Numbered from the stretch's first letter, positions 6,949 to 16,666 are shown. The stretch is DNA of 64,000 bases from Thermodesulfatator indicus DSM 15286 (GCF_000217795.1 NC_015681.1:1851244-1915243); one strand, 5' to 3'. Program-made: numbers and translations. Notes: generated from the letters alone by a model not told the origin.

Positions 6949-8037
6949 CTAGTATTTGTTAGTGTGGCAGGCAAAACAGCCACACTGATCACCAACTCCG
7001 CTGGAAGCGTTACAGTTAGCATAATTCCAACGCAAAATATCGGCGTAAGGAGAACCGTGGGCTCGGTGACAGGAGATACATAAAACTATATCATCACTAC
7101 CACTAAATTGAACGGTAGAAAGGACTCCACCGGTGAGATCACTACTTCCTAAAGGCGCTCCAGGCCAATAGGTACCAGCTGTCCCGAAAGGTCCAGGATA
7201 GGCCGTGTAGCCAGCGCCTGCTGCAGAGCTTAGAGCAAAATCAGAGGGGTGTCTAAGCCAGGGAGAGCCGCTACCACTATAGCTTATTTCATTTCCACTG
7301 TGGAACTGCCCGTGACACTCGGCGCAGAGGTAATTAATAGAGGCACTATCAGTTGGTGTGGTAAAAGAGGAGCGATTAACAGCGTAATATTGGTTGTGTT
7401 CACTGCTAGTAGGCTGATATTCCCAATCGTTGTCTTCAATGCCCTTGATTCCATACAAGAAACGGAAGCTTGTTCCTACAGTAGATCCGTCAATAGTGCT
7501 GTCATCAGCATGGTGAGCACCACGAATGGCAGCAAAATCGTCTTCTTTATCATGTGTACCATGACAACCATAGGTACCAGCACAGGTTAATTGTTTGCTC
7601 CAGGTAGCTTCGTTGTTAGCTAAGGCACCGTTGGCGTTAAAGCTGGTATCCCAGCCAGGAGGGGTCATCCCGATAGCACCATCTACGTTAGCTATGTTTT
7701 TAACGTTGTGTCCGCTGGCATCATCACCGTTTTTAACCCAGTAAAAGTTACCACCGGCTAAGGTATTTCCTTCAATACCAAATGTGCCATATGTCGGTTC
7801 GCTTGGACTTAGAACATAAGGAATATTATTGGTTCCAGTGTTAGTTCCCGTATGGCAACCTACACAGTCCCCGATAGTAAGAGCTCGATAAGGACCGCCT
7901 TCTACTACACTCTGTCCACCTTGCGAGTTGTGCATGGTGTGGCAATCAGCACACTGCCCTTGCACTCTAGCTAAGGTAGATTTTGGTAAAAATCCTATCA
8001 AAGTTAAACAGATTAGAAATAAAAACCAACGTTTCAT
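6949..8037 (-). CDS. Secreted multiheme c-type cytochrome, OmcS/OmcE-like, with a CX5CH motif
   Basis: 362 residues with signal peptide MKRWFLFLICLTLIGFLP. Heme motifs are CADCH(TMHNS), CVGCH, CAECH, CISCH and CFACH, plus an atypical CAGTYGCH (CX5CH) in third position. Long stretches match the cytochrome at 18876-19934: CHTGTN.GTN.IPYVLS, GNTLAGGNFYWV, GHNVK, GAHHADD and GIKG.ED..WEY. It also shares the 5813-6898 architecture, including LRHPSD and CISCHRAHGSPYADILRW. A strong ribosome binding site (AAGGAGGG) precedes the ATG. It is the first gene of the minus-strand unit, divergent from the beta-barrel operon. Probably a secreted, filament-type hexaheme cytochrome. Confidence 0.88.
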   Translation of the reverse strand: MKRWFLFLICLTLIGFLPKSTLARVQGQCADCHTMHNSQGGQSVVEGGPYRALTIGDCVGCHTGTNTGTNNIPYVLSPSEPTYGTFGIEGNTLAGGNFYWVKNGDDASGHNVKNIANVDGAIGMTPPGWDTSFNANGALANNEATWSKQLTCAGTYGCHGTHDKEDDFAAIRGAHHADDSTIDGSTVGTSFRFLYGIKGIEDNDWEYQPTSSEHNQYYAVNRSSFTTPTDSASINYLCAECHGQFHSGNEISYSGSGSPWLRHPSDFALSSAAGAGYTAYPGPFGTAGTYWPGAPLGSSDLTGGVLSTVQFSGSDDIVLCISCHRAHGSPYADILRWNYANCNASSGVGDQCGCFACHTNKY

Positions 8038-8430
8038 AACCCTCCCTCCTTAAAAAATAGATTTTTTTAGGTATTTACTATGTTTTGATAAATTATTCTG
8101 AATTAACCACCTCCTTTTTAATATTTCTTTCTAATTTTAATGATAAGACATTTTTTGTTCCAAAACTAATAAAAAATTTTTTAGAACTCCAGAATATTCA
8201 ATAAAATAAACTTAATTTGGTTCAAAAAAACCAAAAATATTCACAAATTTCCTTGATGTTTGTAACAATAAAAGAATTCTTTATTAAAAATAGCAAACTA
8301 AATATTTCAATTTTTAAGAATAAAATATTCTATAATCTCCAAATTTTTATTATTTTTTCTTTTTTTCTTAATAAAATGTTTTTTTTCACAGCTTGAGTTT
8401 TAAAGGAACAAAAGCTAATATCCCTCGCAA
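8038..8430. other. AT-rich divergent intergenic region
   Basis: 393 bases without a gene, with long A and T runs, between the divergent cytochrome units. It must hold promoters in both directions. I found no TGGCAC-N5-TTGC sigma-54 site and no riboswitch; sigma-70 hexamers cannot be chosen with confidence in sequence this AT-rich. Confidence 0.6.
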
Positions 8431-10380
8431 ATGTTTAAATTTTTTTTAGCTTTTTGGTCTATTATAGTTATTAACGTTTTTTGCTCGGCTTGGGCCCTCA
8501 ATTTTATGGGGGACTGGCGGTACCTTGAAACCAAGGACGAGCCAGAGACTCTTTTTCAAGTTTATTCGCTGACTTTGTCTTCACAGGCTACCAATAATCT
8601 CATTTTAGGTACAACTTTTAGGTATAATCGAACTTCTCAGGGGGATAGTTATAGGGAAACGCTTACACCCGTTCTCTCTTTGTCCCTACGTAATGATTTT
8701 TTTAATTTTAATGTTAGCGCTACAGCCACTGAACAACATGGTACAGAAAGTAGAGATTTATCTAGCCGTTCTTGGAATGCTGATCTTAGTTCTTCATATA
8801 TAAAAGGTATAAATTCAAGAATTTATTTTGGCCGCTCTAAACAAAAAGATGGAGCCACCTCTCATTTAATTAACCAAAAAAGTGATTATTGGGGACTAAA
8901 TTTAAGCAAAGATTTTAGAAATTTTGATTTATATTACGATTATAGGATTAGCCATGGAGAAAATTATGTTTTGAAATCTACCACTAACACTTATTCACAT
9001 CTTGTTAAATTGAACTATGCTGGTTCTTTTGATAAATTTTATTATTCATTTGGACAACAATTTAATTATACTAAAACTAAATGGCAAGCAGAACTAATTG
9101 GTGGAAAAGCCGATTTTCCTATAAATATTTCAGTAGAATGGTATATAAATAACTCTTTAGATAGTTGGGATGGTAAAAATCTTCAAGATTTTGATGATGG
9201 TATTATTGATGATGATTATCTAATTATTGATTTAGGAATAGAAGAGATAGGATTGTTAGAGTTTTATTATGATACTGTTAATTGGTATGCTATTCCAAGT
9301 AGCATAAAATGGGATATCTATTATAGTAATGACAAAATTACTTGGTCTTTGTTGGTCAGTGATGTTAGTCTTCCTTTTGATTTTTCTGGTTTAGGCTCTT
9401 TAAATTTTTCTAAAGCCCGTTATTTAAAACTTGTTCCTAAAACATTTTCTGATTTAAAATTCAATTCTCCACAATTTCGTGCTTATAAATATATTACTTC
9501 TTCTCAATATAAGACTACTTTTAAAACATATCGTACATCTTTGGCCCTTTCGTATAACTTTTCAGAAAATCTTATTTCTTCTTATTCCTTCTCTCTTAAT
9601 AGAGCCGAGCCAAGCCCTGGGCCAGATTCTAAAGATTATATACATAGTGTTTCTATTTCCTGGATTCCTAATAAATTTTTTCAGCCCACTGTTTCGGCCT
9701 CAAAGACCAAAAATATAAAAGATAAACAACCAGATTTAATTATTGATAATTTATCTTTTTCGGTTTTTTCAGATATTTTGCCTACATTGGATATTTCTTA
9801 TGGCTATACTCATACCAATGTCAAAGAAAACGATGTAAAAAAGGTTACAAATGATAATTTTAATATAAGCACTTTTGCCAAAATTTATCCTGATTTAGAT
9901 TTTAGATGGGATATCTCTATTGGAAAATCCAAAAACTACGAAAATGATTTAACTTCTAAAACATTATCTTCGCGTACTAATGCTATAGCAAGATTGAAAC
10001 CAACTATTACTACAACTTTTACATATCAGTATGATTATAGTAACAATGATTTGTCTTCTACAACTACCCATAATTTTATTTTTGATTTGAGTTGGACTAT
10101 TTCTAAGAATTGCTCATTTCATGGTTCGGAAAACATCAAATTTACAGAAGGCGAAACCAATATTAATTCTTTTTATTCTTTATGGTTTTCCTTAACTCCT
10201 AGAACTCAAATTAATTTTCAATATTCAGGTAATAGAAATGGAACTGACACTGACCAATTTTCAGGTTTTCTGTCGTGGAAAATTAGTCGATATTTATCTT
10301 TTAAGTCTAATTATACCTGGCTTAAGACAGGTGATGACACATCTTGGTCTTGGATGGTTAATTTAACGGCTAAATTTTAG
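8431..10380 (+). CDS. Outer-membrane beta-barrel (porin-like) with inserted discoidin-like domain
   Basis: 649 residues. A signal peptide (KFFLAFWSIIVINVFCSAWA) precedes a long chain of alternating amphipathic strands rich in Ser, Tyr, Asn and Thr, ending in phenylalanine (NLTAKF), as outer-membrane proteins do. Residues about 225-350 differ: LDSWDGKNLQDFDDG, IKWDIYYSNDKITW and ARYLKLVPK resemble an F5/8 type C (discoidin) fold. First gene of the AT-rich operon and followed after 9 bases by a CsgG-like lipoprotein. By analogy with MtrB and OmbB it may form the sheath of an electron conduit, or a channel for cytochrome export. Neither is proven. The ribosome binding site is weak. Confidence 0.8.
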   Translation: MFKFFLAFWSIIVINVFCSAWALNFMGDWRYLETKDEPETLFQVYSLTLSSQATNNLILGTTFRYNRTSQGDSYRETLTPVLSLSLRNDFFNFNVSATATEQHGTESRDLSSRSWNADLSSSYIKGINSRIYFGRSKQKDGATSHLINQKSDYWGLNLSKDFRNFDLYYDYRISHGENYVLKSTTNTYSHLVKLNYAGSFDKFYYSFGQQFNYTKTKWQAELIGGKADFPINISVEWYINNSLDSWDGKNLQDFDDGIIDDDYLIIDLGIEEIGLLEFYYDTVNWYAIPSSIKWDIYYSNDKITWSLLVSDVSLPFDFSGLGSLNFSKARYLKLVPKTFSDLKFNSPQFRAYKYITSSQYKTTFKTYRTSLALSYNFSENLISSYSFSLNRAEPSPGPDSKDYIHSVSISWIPNKFFQPTVSASKTKNIKDKQPDLIIDNLSFSVFSDILPTLDISYGYTHTNVKENDVKKVTNDNFNISTFAKIYPDLDFRWDISIGKSKNYENDLTSKTLSSRTNAIARLKPTITTTFTYQYDYSNNDLSSTTTHNFIFDLSWTISKNCSFHGSENIKFTEGETNINSFYSLWFSLTPRTQINFQYSGNRNGTDTDQFSGFLSWKISRYLSFKSNYTWLKTGDDTSWSWMVNLTAKF

Positions 10381-10389
10381 GAGGTGATT

Positions 10390-10959
10390 ATGAAATATTT
10401 TAAAGTCATTTTATCTCTGTTTTTATTTTTATTTATATCATCTTGTGGTTCTTCTTATGTGCAAAAGTCTTTTGTAAGGTCAGGGGTTGATATAGGATAT
10501 ATAAAAAAAGTAGCGGTTCTGACTTTCCAGAACAATAGTCAAGATAATTTTGCTGCAGAAAGATTAAGAAATATTGTAATTACTGAAATACTTTCAAGAG
10601 GTATTTTTGATGTAATAGATAAATCTTTGGTTGATACGGTTTTACTAGAAGAAGGCATAACCGAGCAAACCATATATAATAAAATTACTTTACGGAGAAT
10701 AGCAAAAAAATTGGGGGTTCAGGCCTTAATAACTGGTTCTGTTGATACTTATGAAATTGTACGTGAAGGTACCTATAGTTATCCTGTAGTGGCCATCACC
10801 TTAACCCTTATTGATGGTTCTACTGGGGAAATCGTATGGCGGGCCAGTGGTTCACTTACTGGATATAGTACTATTGGCCGAATATTCGGGCTCAAGCCAA
10901 AAGATTTGACCCAACTCAGTTTCGAGCTGGTTCAGAATCTTCTAAAACAATTAAGTTAA
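10390..10959 (+). CDS. CsgG-like lipoprotein
   Basis: 189 residues. A short signal peptide ends in a lipobox (FISSCGSS). KKVAVLTFQNNSQDNFAAERLRN, a helix, then FDVIDKSLVDTVLLEEGI, RRIAKKLGVQALITGSVDTYE and VAITLTLIDGSTGEIVWRASG follow the fold order of the CsgG / LpoB / FlgO periplasmic domain. CsgG itself is the outer-membrane pore that secretes curli subunits, but this protein lacks a visible transmembrane hairpin, so it may be a periplasmic lipoprotein cap or scaffold. The start is the ATG at 10390, 4 bases after AGGAGGTG; an in-frame GTG at 10384 overlaps the binding site. First of three CsgG-like proteins here. Confidence 0.8.
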   Translation: MKYFKVILSLFLFLFISSCGSSYVQKSFVRSGVDIGYIKKVAVLTFQNNSQDNFAAERLRNIVITEILSRGIFDVIDKSLVDTVLLEEGITEQTIYNKITLRRIAKKLGVQALITGSVDTYEIVREGTYSYPVVAITLTLIDGSTGEIVWRASGSLTGYSTIGRIFGLKPKDLTQLSFELVQNLLKQLS

Positions 10960-11069
10960 ATTTTTTAGATGTTTTTGATTGTTTTGGATAATTATTTTTG
11001 TTTTGATGTTTTTGGAGAAATTCAAGTAAAATTTATTATAAAAAGATAATACATTGTTATTTTATAAAA

Positions 11070-12554
11070 ATGAAAAATTTTTTCCTATTTATTATCATAT
11101 TTATATTGTGTTTAAGCGTTGGTAACGCTAATTCCAAAATTGTAATATTACCATTTGAAGACCTTTCGAAAGATATCAATGGTATAAATTTTGAGATTCC
11201 AACTTTAATAGCGCAATCTCTTGCAGATAACAATATAACAGTTATTACTCCAAAAGAAGTATTGCCTTTTTTGGCAGAAAATCGGATTAGATGGGTAGGC
11301 TGGCTTGATAGGATTACTGCTATTAAGTTAGCTAGAAAATATCAAGCAAGTTTAATAATGGTTGGTACTGTTACCGAAAATAATAAAAATACTTCATCTT
11401 CATCTCTAGGAATTACTGTACAGTTAATTAGGCCAAAAGACTATAGTATTGTGTGGGCAAAAACTATAGTATCTTCTTCTAAAGAAGAAGTTAGCTTTCT
11501 AGCTCTTAAAAAAGTAGATTATCATATTATTAAATACGAAGTTATTCACAATTTAATTGCTAGCTTACCTATACGTGTTAAAAAATCTATTTATGAACCC
11601 CCAGAAGTACAGATTTCAGAAGCTTTTATATCTCCTCGTAGAATAAAAGGGAACGAGAAAGTTACCTGTGCTGTACGTTTAGATATATCTGGTCCTCCCC
11701 CTAAAGAAGTTTATTTTTTCTACCAAGATAGAAAAATAAAAGCTCAAAGGAAAGATTCTCTTTATATAGCAAGTTGGAAAGCTCCTAAAAAGGAAGGTAG
11801 ATATTTTATAAATATGGAACTTTATTGGCCTGATTTAGGTCTTAAAAAGAAAATATTTTTATCTGATTTTAGAGTAGATAATACTCCTCCAACTTTAGGA
11901 CTAAAGTTATCAAAAGGGAAAAATATTAATGGAAAATTAGCTTTTAATAAATATATTTATTGTATTCCTAAATTGAAGCATCCAGAACCAATAGCTAGAT
12001 GGTTATTCGAGGTAATTGATAAAAAGTCCAAAAAGATTTTGTTTAAAGAAGATAGACCTGGCCAACTTCCTAAAAAGTTTGTTTGGAGAGGAAAAGATCG
12101 TCAGGGATATTTATTGCCAAGTGGTCTATATGTTATTCGTCTTAAAGTTTGGGATTTAGCGGGAAATATAGCCCAGGCACAAACTGAAGTTTTGTTTGTT
12201 CGTAATCCTCCTCAAATTAACTTATTAGCAGAAAAAAGAAGTGATGATAAAATTCTTCTTAAATTAAATTTTTCGAAACATTTATTACCTATCGATTATA
12301 TTAGATTAGAGATATGGGATGATGAGGGAAATTTATTAAAAGAAGTAAATATTAATGGCGAAGATCTTGAAAAAAAGAAAAATATTTTATTCCAAGTAAA
12401 AAAATCAAAAAGTATATTTTATTCATTAGAAGCTAGAGATATTATAGGTAATAAAAAAATTATAAAAAATTTTCCATTATCTACTGTTTTGATTCAAGCA
12501 AAAAAAGAAAATAAGAAAAAAGAGAAAGAAAATATATGGATAGAAGATTTCTAA
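11070..12554 (+). CDS. Secreted two-domain protein: CsgG-like N-terminus, FlgD-like Ig C-terminus
   Basis: 494 residues with a signal peptide (FFLFIIIFILCLSVGNA). Residues about 22-170 (KIVILPFEDLSKD, LIAQSLADNNITVITPKEV, IKLARKYQASLIMVGTV) follow the CsgG-type alpha/beta pattern of the neighbour. Two beta-sandwich regions follow; the second has LPKKFVWRGKDRQGYLLPSGLYVIRLKVWDLAGN in pieces, the FlgD / T9SS-type Ig signature. The last 20 residues are Lys/Glu-rich. It starts 110 bases after the previous gene and overlaps the next by 19 bases. Likely periplasmic; I infer a scaffold or gating role beside the lipoproteins. No enzyme motif is present. Confidence 0.72.
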   Translation: MKNFFLFIIIFILCLSVGNANSKIVILPFEDLSKDINGINFEIPTLIAQSLADNNITVITPKEVLPFLAENRIRWVGWLDRITAIKLARKYQASLIMVGTVTENNKNTSSSSLGITVQLIRPKDYSIVWAKTIVSSSKEEVSFLALKKVDYHIIKYEVIHNLIASLPIRVKKSIYEPPEVQISEAFISPRRIKGNEKVTCAVRLDISGPPPKEVYFFYQDRKIKAQRKDSLYIASWKAPKKEGRYFINMELYWPDLGLKKKIFLSDFRVDNTPPTLGLKLSKGKNINGKLAFNKYIYCIPKLKHPEPIARWLFEVIDKKSKKILFKEDRPGQLPKKFVWRGKDRQGYLLPSGLYVIRLKVWDLAGNIAQAQTEVLFVRNPPQINLLAEKRSDDKILLKLNFSKHLLPIDYIRLEIWDDEGNLLKEVNINGEDLEKKKNILFQVKKSKSIFYSLEARDIIGNKKIIKNFPLSTVLIQAKKENKKKEKENIWIEDF

Positions 12555-13102
12555 TTTTGATATATTTAGTCTTTTTTATAAGTGCATGTTCAAAAAATGT
12601 TCCTGAAATTAGGATAACAAAAAATTTTTCCTCAAAAACTTGTAGAGTTATCGTTTTGCCTTTTGAAAACCAAACTAAAGATCCTACAATTAATAGAGTC
12701 TTTTATAGAATATTAATTGATTCTTTAATTGAAGAAGGGTTATTTGTAGTCCCTGAAGGCCAAGTTCGCAGATTTTTTATTATGGAACGATACTTGGTTG
12801 GAGAAAATATTCCTTTAAATACAATTAAACTTTTAGCTGAGAGAACTAACACAAAAATTTTTATTGACGGTAGTATTTTAACCTATGAAAAAAATGAAAA
12901 AAATTTAAAATTAGCTTTTATAATAAATATTAAGGACGCCTATAGCGGTAAAATTTTATGTTCTACTTATCATGTTAGAACTTCTGAAGATTATAGAAAA
13001 ATACTGCATTTTGGTAAAGTTTATACTACTTCCGGTTTAATAAAAAAGATGATTAATGAGGTGTTAATGGAATGGAGACGAAAAGGACTTTTCAGTTGTT
13101 AA
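12536..13102 (+). CDS. Second CsgG-like lipoprotein
   Basis: 188 residues. A signal peptide with a lipobox (FFISACSKN) precedes KTCRVIVLPFENQTKDPTINRVFYRILID, SLIEEGLFVVPEGQVRRF, IKLLAERTNTKIFIDGSILTYE and AFIINIKDAYSGKILCSTYH. The order matches the first CsgG-like lipoprotein: strand, helix, GLFVV segment, a helix before a 'G-S-I' strand, and a D-A-Y-S-G-K turn. It overlaps both neighbours (19 and 31 bases), so translation is probably coupled. Having three paralogous domains in one operon suggests a hetero-oligomeric periplasmic ring or collar. That is inference; the family is diverse and includes LpoB-type regulators. Confidence 0.72.
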   Translation: MDRRFLILIYLVFFISACSKNVPEIRITKNFSSKTCRVIVLPFENQTKDPTINRVFYRILIDSLIEEGLFVVPEGQVRRFFIMERYLVGENIPLNTIKLLAERTNTKIFIDGSILTYEKNEKNLKLAFIINIKDAYSGKILCSTYHVRTSEDYRKILHFGKVYTTSGLIKKMINEVLMEWRRKGLFSC

Positions 13103-14742
13103 ATTTAAAAAATAGTTTAGTTGTTTTTTCTTTGTTTTATTTAATTATTATTTTTTCAAATTCTGCTTATCCTTTTTGGGGAGATAATTATCTCTTTAAA
13201 ATAGATAATAGAAAATATACTAAAGAAGATTTTCTTACTTGGTGGAAATATTGGAAGGAACCAAACATGAAATTTCCAGAGACTCCAGATCCTTTTATTG
13301 ACTGGCTTTTAATTGCAAACGAAGCAAAAAGAATGGAATTAGATTCTGATCCTCTTTATAAGCATAAAATCAGAGTATTTTTGGAAGTAAGGGGGCTATT
13401 ACTTTTAAAAAATGAGGAGGTTGATAAAAAAATAGATATTTCTCAAAAACGTCTTTGGAAAGAATATAAAACTAATTATATTCCACGTTTAAAAATAAAG
13501 GCTTTAATAACACAAGATTATAAAGTGGCTAACAATTGGAAGAAATCTATAAAAACTAAAGAGGCTTTTGATGCACTTTACGAAAAGCTAGAAAAAGAAA
13601 AAAAAGCTCGCGATTTTGGTTGGGAAAGACCTATTACTATTCCTGAGGAAATCAGAAATGAGGTTTTAAAGGCAAATAAAGATGAAATAGTTGGACCAGT
13701 CAAATATAAAAATACCTATTTTTTGTTGTTTATAGAAGATAAATTAGGGTCTGATCCTACTGATTTTAATACTGTAAAAAGAGAAATTATTAAAAAAATC
13801 CGTAAAAAAGATGAAGCTTATTATACAGAAAAGCTAATTGAAAATCTTAAAAAGAAATATAATGTCAAAATAAATTGGGATATTTTAAAACTAATATCCT
13901 TAGATACTATTCCCGAAAATTTAAAAGAAAAGACAGTTTTGGTTATTGGCGATAGAGAATTAAAAGCAATTCAGTTTTGGGAAAAATTTAAAAAAGAAAT
14001 TGACCTTAGATTTCATAAAAGGAAATTGTCTTCTGAAGACATAGATAAAATGAAACATTTCGTAATTAATACTTATATTTCTCAGACATTGACGAGTCTT
14101 GAAGCTTTAAATAGGCACTATGAAAAAGAGCCACCACTTAAGGATCTTTATGAATTTTATAAAAAACAACTATTAGTTGTCTTGTTTGAAGAAAAAATAA
14201 TTAAACCACAAATAAAAGTTACTGAAGAAGAAATGAAAGATTTTTATACTAAAAATAAAGAGAAATTTACAAGACCTTCTATGGTAGAAATTGCTGTTAT
14301 AAAAACTAGAGATCCAAAATTGATTAAAAACGTATATAAACGTATTAAACAAGGAGAGAATTTTTTCAAAATTGGAAAAGAAATCCAATTTCATACTTTA
14401 CGGCCAGAAAAGTATTTTTTAAATCAGTTAGTTCCTGAAATGAGAGATGCCATTAAGGGGTTAAAGCCTAACGAAGTATCATCTATCATTGAGTTTAAGA
14501 GAGGTGATAATACTTGGTATTGTTTAGTATATTTAATTAAACACTATCCAGAAAAAGCCCATCCTTATGAAATAGTTAAGGATGATATAAGGAGAATTTT
14601 AGAGCAGGAAAAATTTAATAGTTTAAAAAAAGAATATATTAATAAATTACGCGCTCAAACGAATATTGTTATCAATGAAAAAGAGTGGTTAAAACTCAAG
14701 CGAGAGATGATGGAGGACAATAATGTCAATTTGGCCCAATAA
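13072..14742 (+). CDS. SurA/PrsA-like periplasmic chaperone with parvulin-type domains
   Basis: 556 residues. A single N-terminal hydrophobic segment (SLVVFSLFYLIIIFSNSAYP) is a signal peptide or anchor. A SurA-type N-terminal helical region (KYTKEDFLTWWKYW) follows. Two PpiC-like regions are visible: one near residues 140-230 (RLKIKALITQDYKVANNWKKS, ARDFGWERPITI, VGPVKYKNTYFLLFIEDK) and one near 400-500 (ITVTEEEMKDFY-type helix, MVEIAVIKT, VSSIIEFKRGDNTWYCLVYLI). Sequence drift in the active-site strands suggests chaperone rather than isomerase activity. It overlaps the flanking genes. It could hold unfolded or heme-loaded cytochromes before export. Confidence 0.78.
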   Translation: METKRTFQLLNLKNSLVVFSLFYLIIIFSNSAYPFWGDNYLFKIDNRKYTKEDFLTWWKYWKEPNMKFPETPDPFIDWLLIANEAKRMELDSDPLYKHKIRVFLEVRGLLLLKNEEVDKKIDISQKRLWKEYKTNYIPRLKIKALITQDYKVANNWKKSIKTKEAFDALYEKLEKEKKARDFGWERPITIPEEIRNEVLKANKDEIVGPVKYKNTYFLLFIEDKLGSDPTDFNTVKREIIKKIRKKDEAYYTEKLIENLKKKYNVKINWDILKLISLDTIPENLKEKTVLVIGDRELKAIQFWEKFKKEIDLRFHKRKLSSEDIDKMKHFVINTYISQTLTSLEALNRHYEKEPPLKDLYEFYKKQLLVVLFEEKIIKPQIKVTEEEMKDFYTKNKEKFTRPSMVEIAVIKTRDPKLIKNVYKRIKQGENFFKIGKEIQFHTLRPEKYFLNQLVPEMRDAIKGLKPNEVSSIIEFKRGDNTWYCLVYLIKHYPEKAHPYEIVKDDIRRILEQEKFNSLKKEYINKLRAQTNIVINEKEWLKLKREMMEDNNVNLAQ

Positions 14743-16666
14743 ATTTTTTTTTAAATATTTTATTTTAAATATTATAATTTTTTTACTGATAACATCATGC
14801 GTTTCGAAGCCATCTCCTCAAAAAGCTAGAAAAAATTGTATTGATTGTCATCCTGATTTTCAAAATGTTATTAAAAAGAATGGCCCCTTTTTACATAAGC
14901 CCGTGGCTGAAAAAGATTGTAAAGGTTGTCATAGGCCACACGGCGTAATCGGAGGGGTTTTTTTAAAAGATAAACCTCCAAGGTTATGTTTTAATTGTCA
15001 TAAAAAAGATATTAAAAATTTTCAAAATAGATTTATACACAGTCCACTAAAAAAAGGAGATTGTTTTGTATGTCATGAGTATCACTCAGCTCAGAATAAG
15101 TTTTTACTGAAGCAGCCTTCTACTCAACTTTGTTTATCATGTCATAAAAGTATAGTTAAAGGAAAATTCAAACACAAAGCCTTAGATAATAATCAAGGAT
15201 GTTTATATTGTCATAGGCCTCATACAGCTAATAATAAAACCTTATTAAAAGAGAATGCATCTATTTTATGTTATTCGTGTCATAAAAATAAAACTAAACT
15301 AAAAAAATTACATTTTAATATAGATTTTAATAATAATTGTATTAGTTGTCATAATCCTCATACAGGAAATGATAAACGATTATTGAAACCTTATGTCCAT
15401 CCATTAATGGTGCAAGGAAAATGTTTTCAATGTCATATATATAAAGATAATAAGTTGGTTACTAAAAAAGATTTAACTGGTAAGTGTTTAAAATGTCATA
15501 AATTACAATCTGGTAGAAGTATACATAAACCGTACTTTAATAAAAAATGTTTTGATTGTCATGCACCACATGCTAGTTATAATATGTATATTCTTAAGGA
15601 TAGACCAGGTAAGGTTTGTATACAGTGTCATAGCGATTTTTCTAAAATCGAAAAATATAAATCTCTTCATAATCCCGTTAAAAAAGGAAATTGTTTGGCT
15701 TGCCATAAAGGTCATGTATCTAATTTTAATTTTCTACTTAAAAATAATGATAAAAAGATATGCTTGTCTTGCCATAGAGATATAAATAATAAAAAGTTTA
15801 AACATCCGCCATCTCAAAACGAAGATTGTTTAAAATGTCATCAGCCACATTGGTCAAACTTTAAAGGTTTATTAGTAGAAAATCAGAAAGATTTATGCTT
15901 TTCTTGTCATAAAAATACTTCTTTTGAAGAAGACTTATTTAGTTTGCATCAACCTTTTCAGAAAGGACACTGTACAAAATGCCATAATCCTCATTCATCT
16001 GATTTTTCAAAATTACTAATTAACAATACTCCTCAATTATGTTGGAACTGTCATGATGCTTTTAGAAAAAACTATATAAAATTAAAACAACATAAACCTT
16101 ATAAAAAAGGTGAGTGTCTTTTGTGTCACAATGCACATGCTTCTGATTATGCTTATCAGATTAATCAACCTATTTCAAATATCTGCTTTGAATGTCATAA
16201 TAATTTAGGTAGAAAGATCAAGTCTGAACCATTTGTCCATCCTCCGGCACAAAAAGATAACTGTAATAAATGTCATGACGTTCATGGGTCAAGTAATATA
16301 TGGTTTTTAAAAGAGTCTATGAATAGTTTATGTATATCTTGCCATATAGATATTTCTCAATATTGGCATGAAGGATTTCCGCATCCTCCCGCCAAACGAG
16401 AGAATGGTTGTATTAATTGCCATTTTGTTCATGCTTCCAAATATGATCATCTTCTAAATAAGTCAAGTAGTAGTATTTGTACTGATTGCCATAATATTGA
16501 TAAAAAATTAATAAAAGCTCATAATAATATTAGGCCAAATAGATCTAACTGTACAACCTGTCATAATCCTCACGGAGGAGAAACTAATAAACTCTTGTGG
16601 TCTAATCAGCATCCTCCTTTTTCTAAGGGTAATTGTACACCATGTCATGAGGGGAGGTCAAAGTGA
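14723..16666 (+). CDS. Outer-membrane lipoprotein cytochrome with 26 CXXCH motifs
   Basis: 647 residues with lipobox LLITSCVSK. I count 26 CXXCH motifs spaced about 18-25 residues apart. They alternate between a motif followed by xPH or xxH (for example CHRPH, CHEYH, CHNPH, CHAPH, CHKGH) and one ending a segment such as LLKENASILCYSCHK. This is the doubled-CXXCH family pattern, in which the extra histidine supplies the distal ligand. Such chains form long heme wires across or outside the outer membrane. The protein is Lys- and Asn-rich. It overlaps the chaperone gene before it (20 bases) and the 16-heme gene after it (4 bases). Confidence 0.92.
   Translation: MSIWPNKFFFKYFILNIIIFLLITSCVSKPSPQKARKNCIDCHPDFQNVIKKNGPFLHKPVAEKDCKGCHRPHGVIGGVFLKDKPPRLCFNCHKKDIKNFQNRFIHSPLKKGDCFVCHEYHSAQNKFLLKQPSTQLCLSCHKSIVKGKFKHKALDNNQGCLYCHRPHTANNKTLLKENASILCYSCHKNKTKLKKLHFNIDFNNNCISCHNPHTGNDKRLLKPYVHPLMVQGKCFQCHIYKDNKLVTKKDLTGKCLKCHKLQSGRSIHKPYFNKKCFDCHAPHASYNMYILKDRPGKVCIQCHSDFSKIEKYKSLHNPVKKGNCLACHKGHVSNFNFLLKNNDKKICLSCHRDINNKKFKHPPSQNEDCLKCHQPHWSNFKGLLVENQKDLCFSCHKNTSFEEDLFSLHQPFQKGHCTKCHNPHSSDFSKLLINNTPQLCWNCHDAFRKNYIKLKQHKPYKKGECLLCHNAHASDYAYQINQPISNICFECHNNLGRKIKSEPFVHPPAQKDNCNKCHDVHGSSNIWFLKESMNSLCISCHIDISQYWHEGFPHPPAKRENGCINCHFVHASKYDHLLNKSSSSICTDCHNIDKKLIKAHNNIRPNRSNCTTCHNPHGGETNKLLWSNQHPPFSKGNCTPCHEGRSK

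Noticed and set aside
7249-7590. 113-codon plus-strand frame
   Set aside because: It is antisense to the cytochrome gene at 6949-8037, whose heme motifs and paralogues prove the minus strand.
15503-15785. Frames of 70 and 77 codons on both strands
   Set aside because: They lie inside the 26-heme cytochrome gene, whose regular CXXCH spacing fixes the frame.
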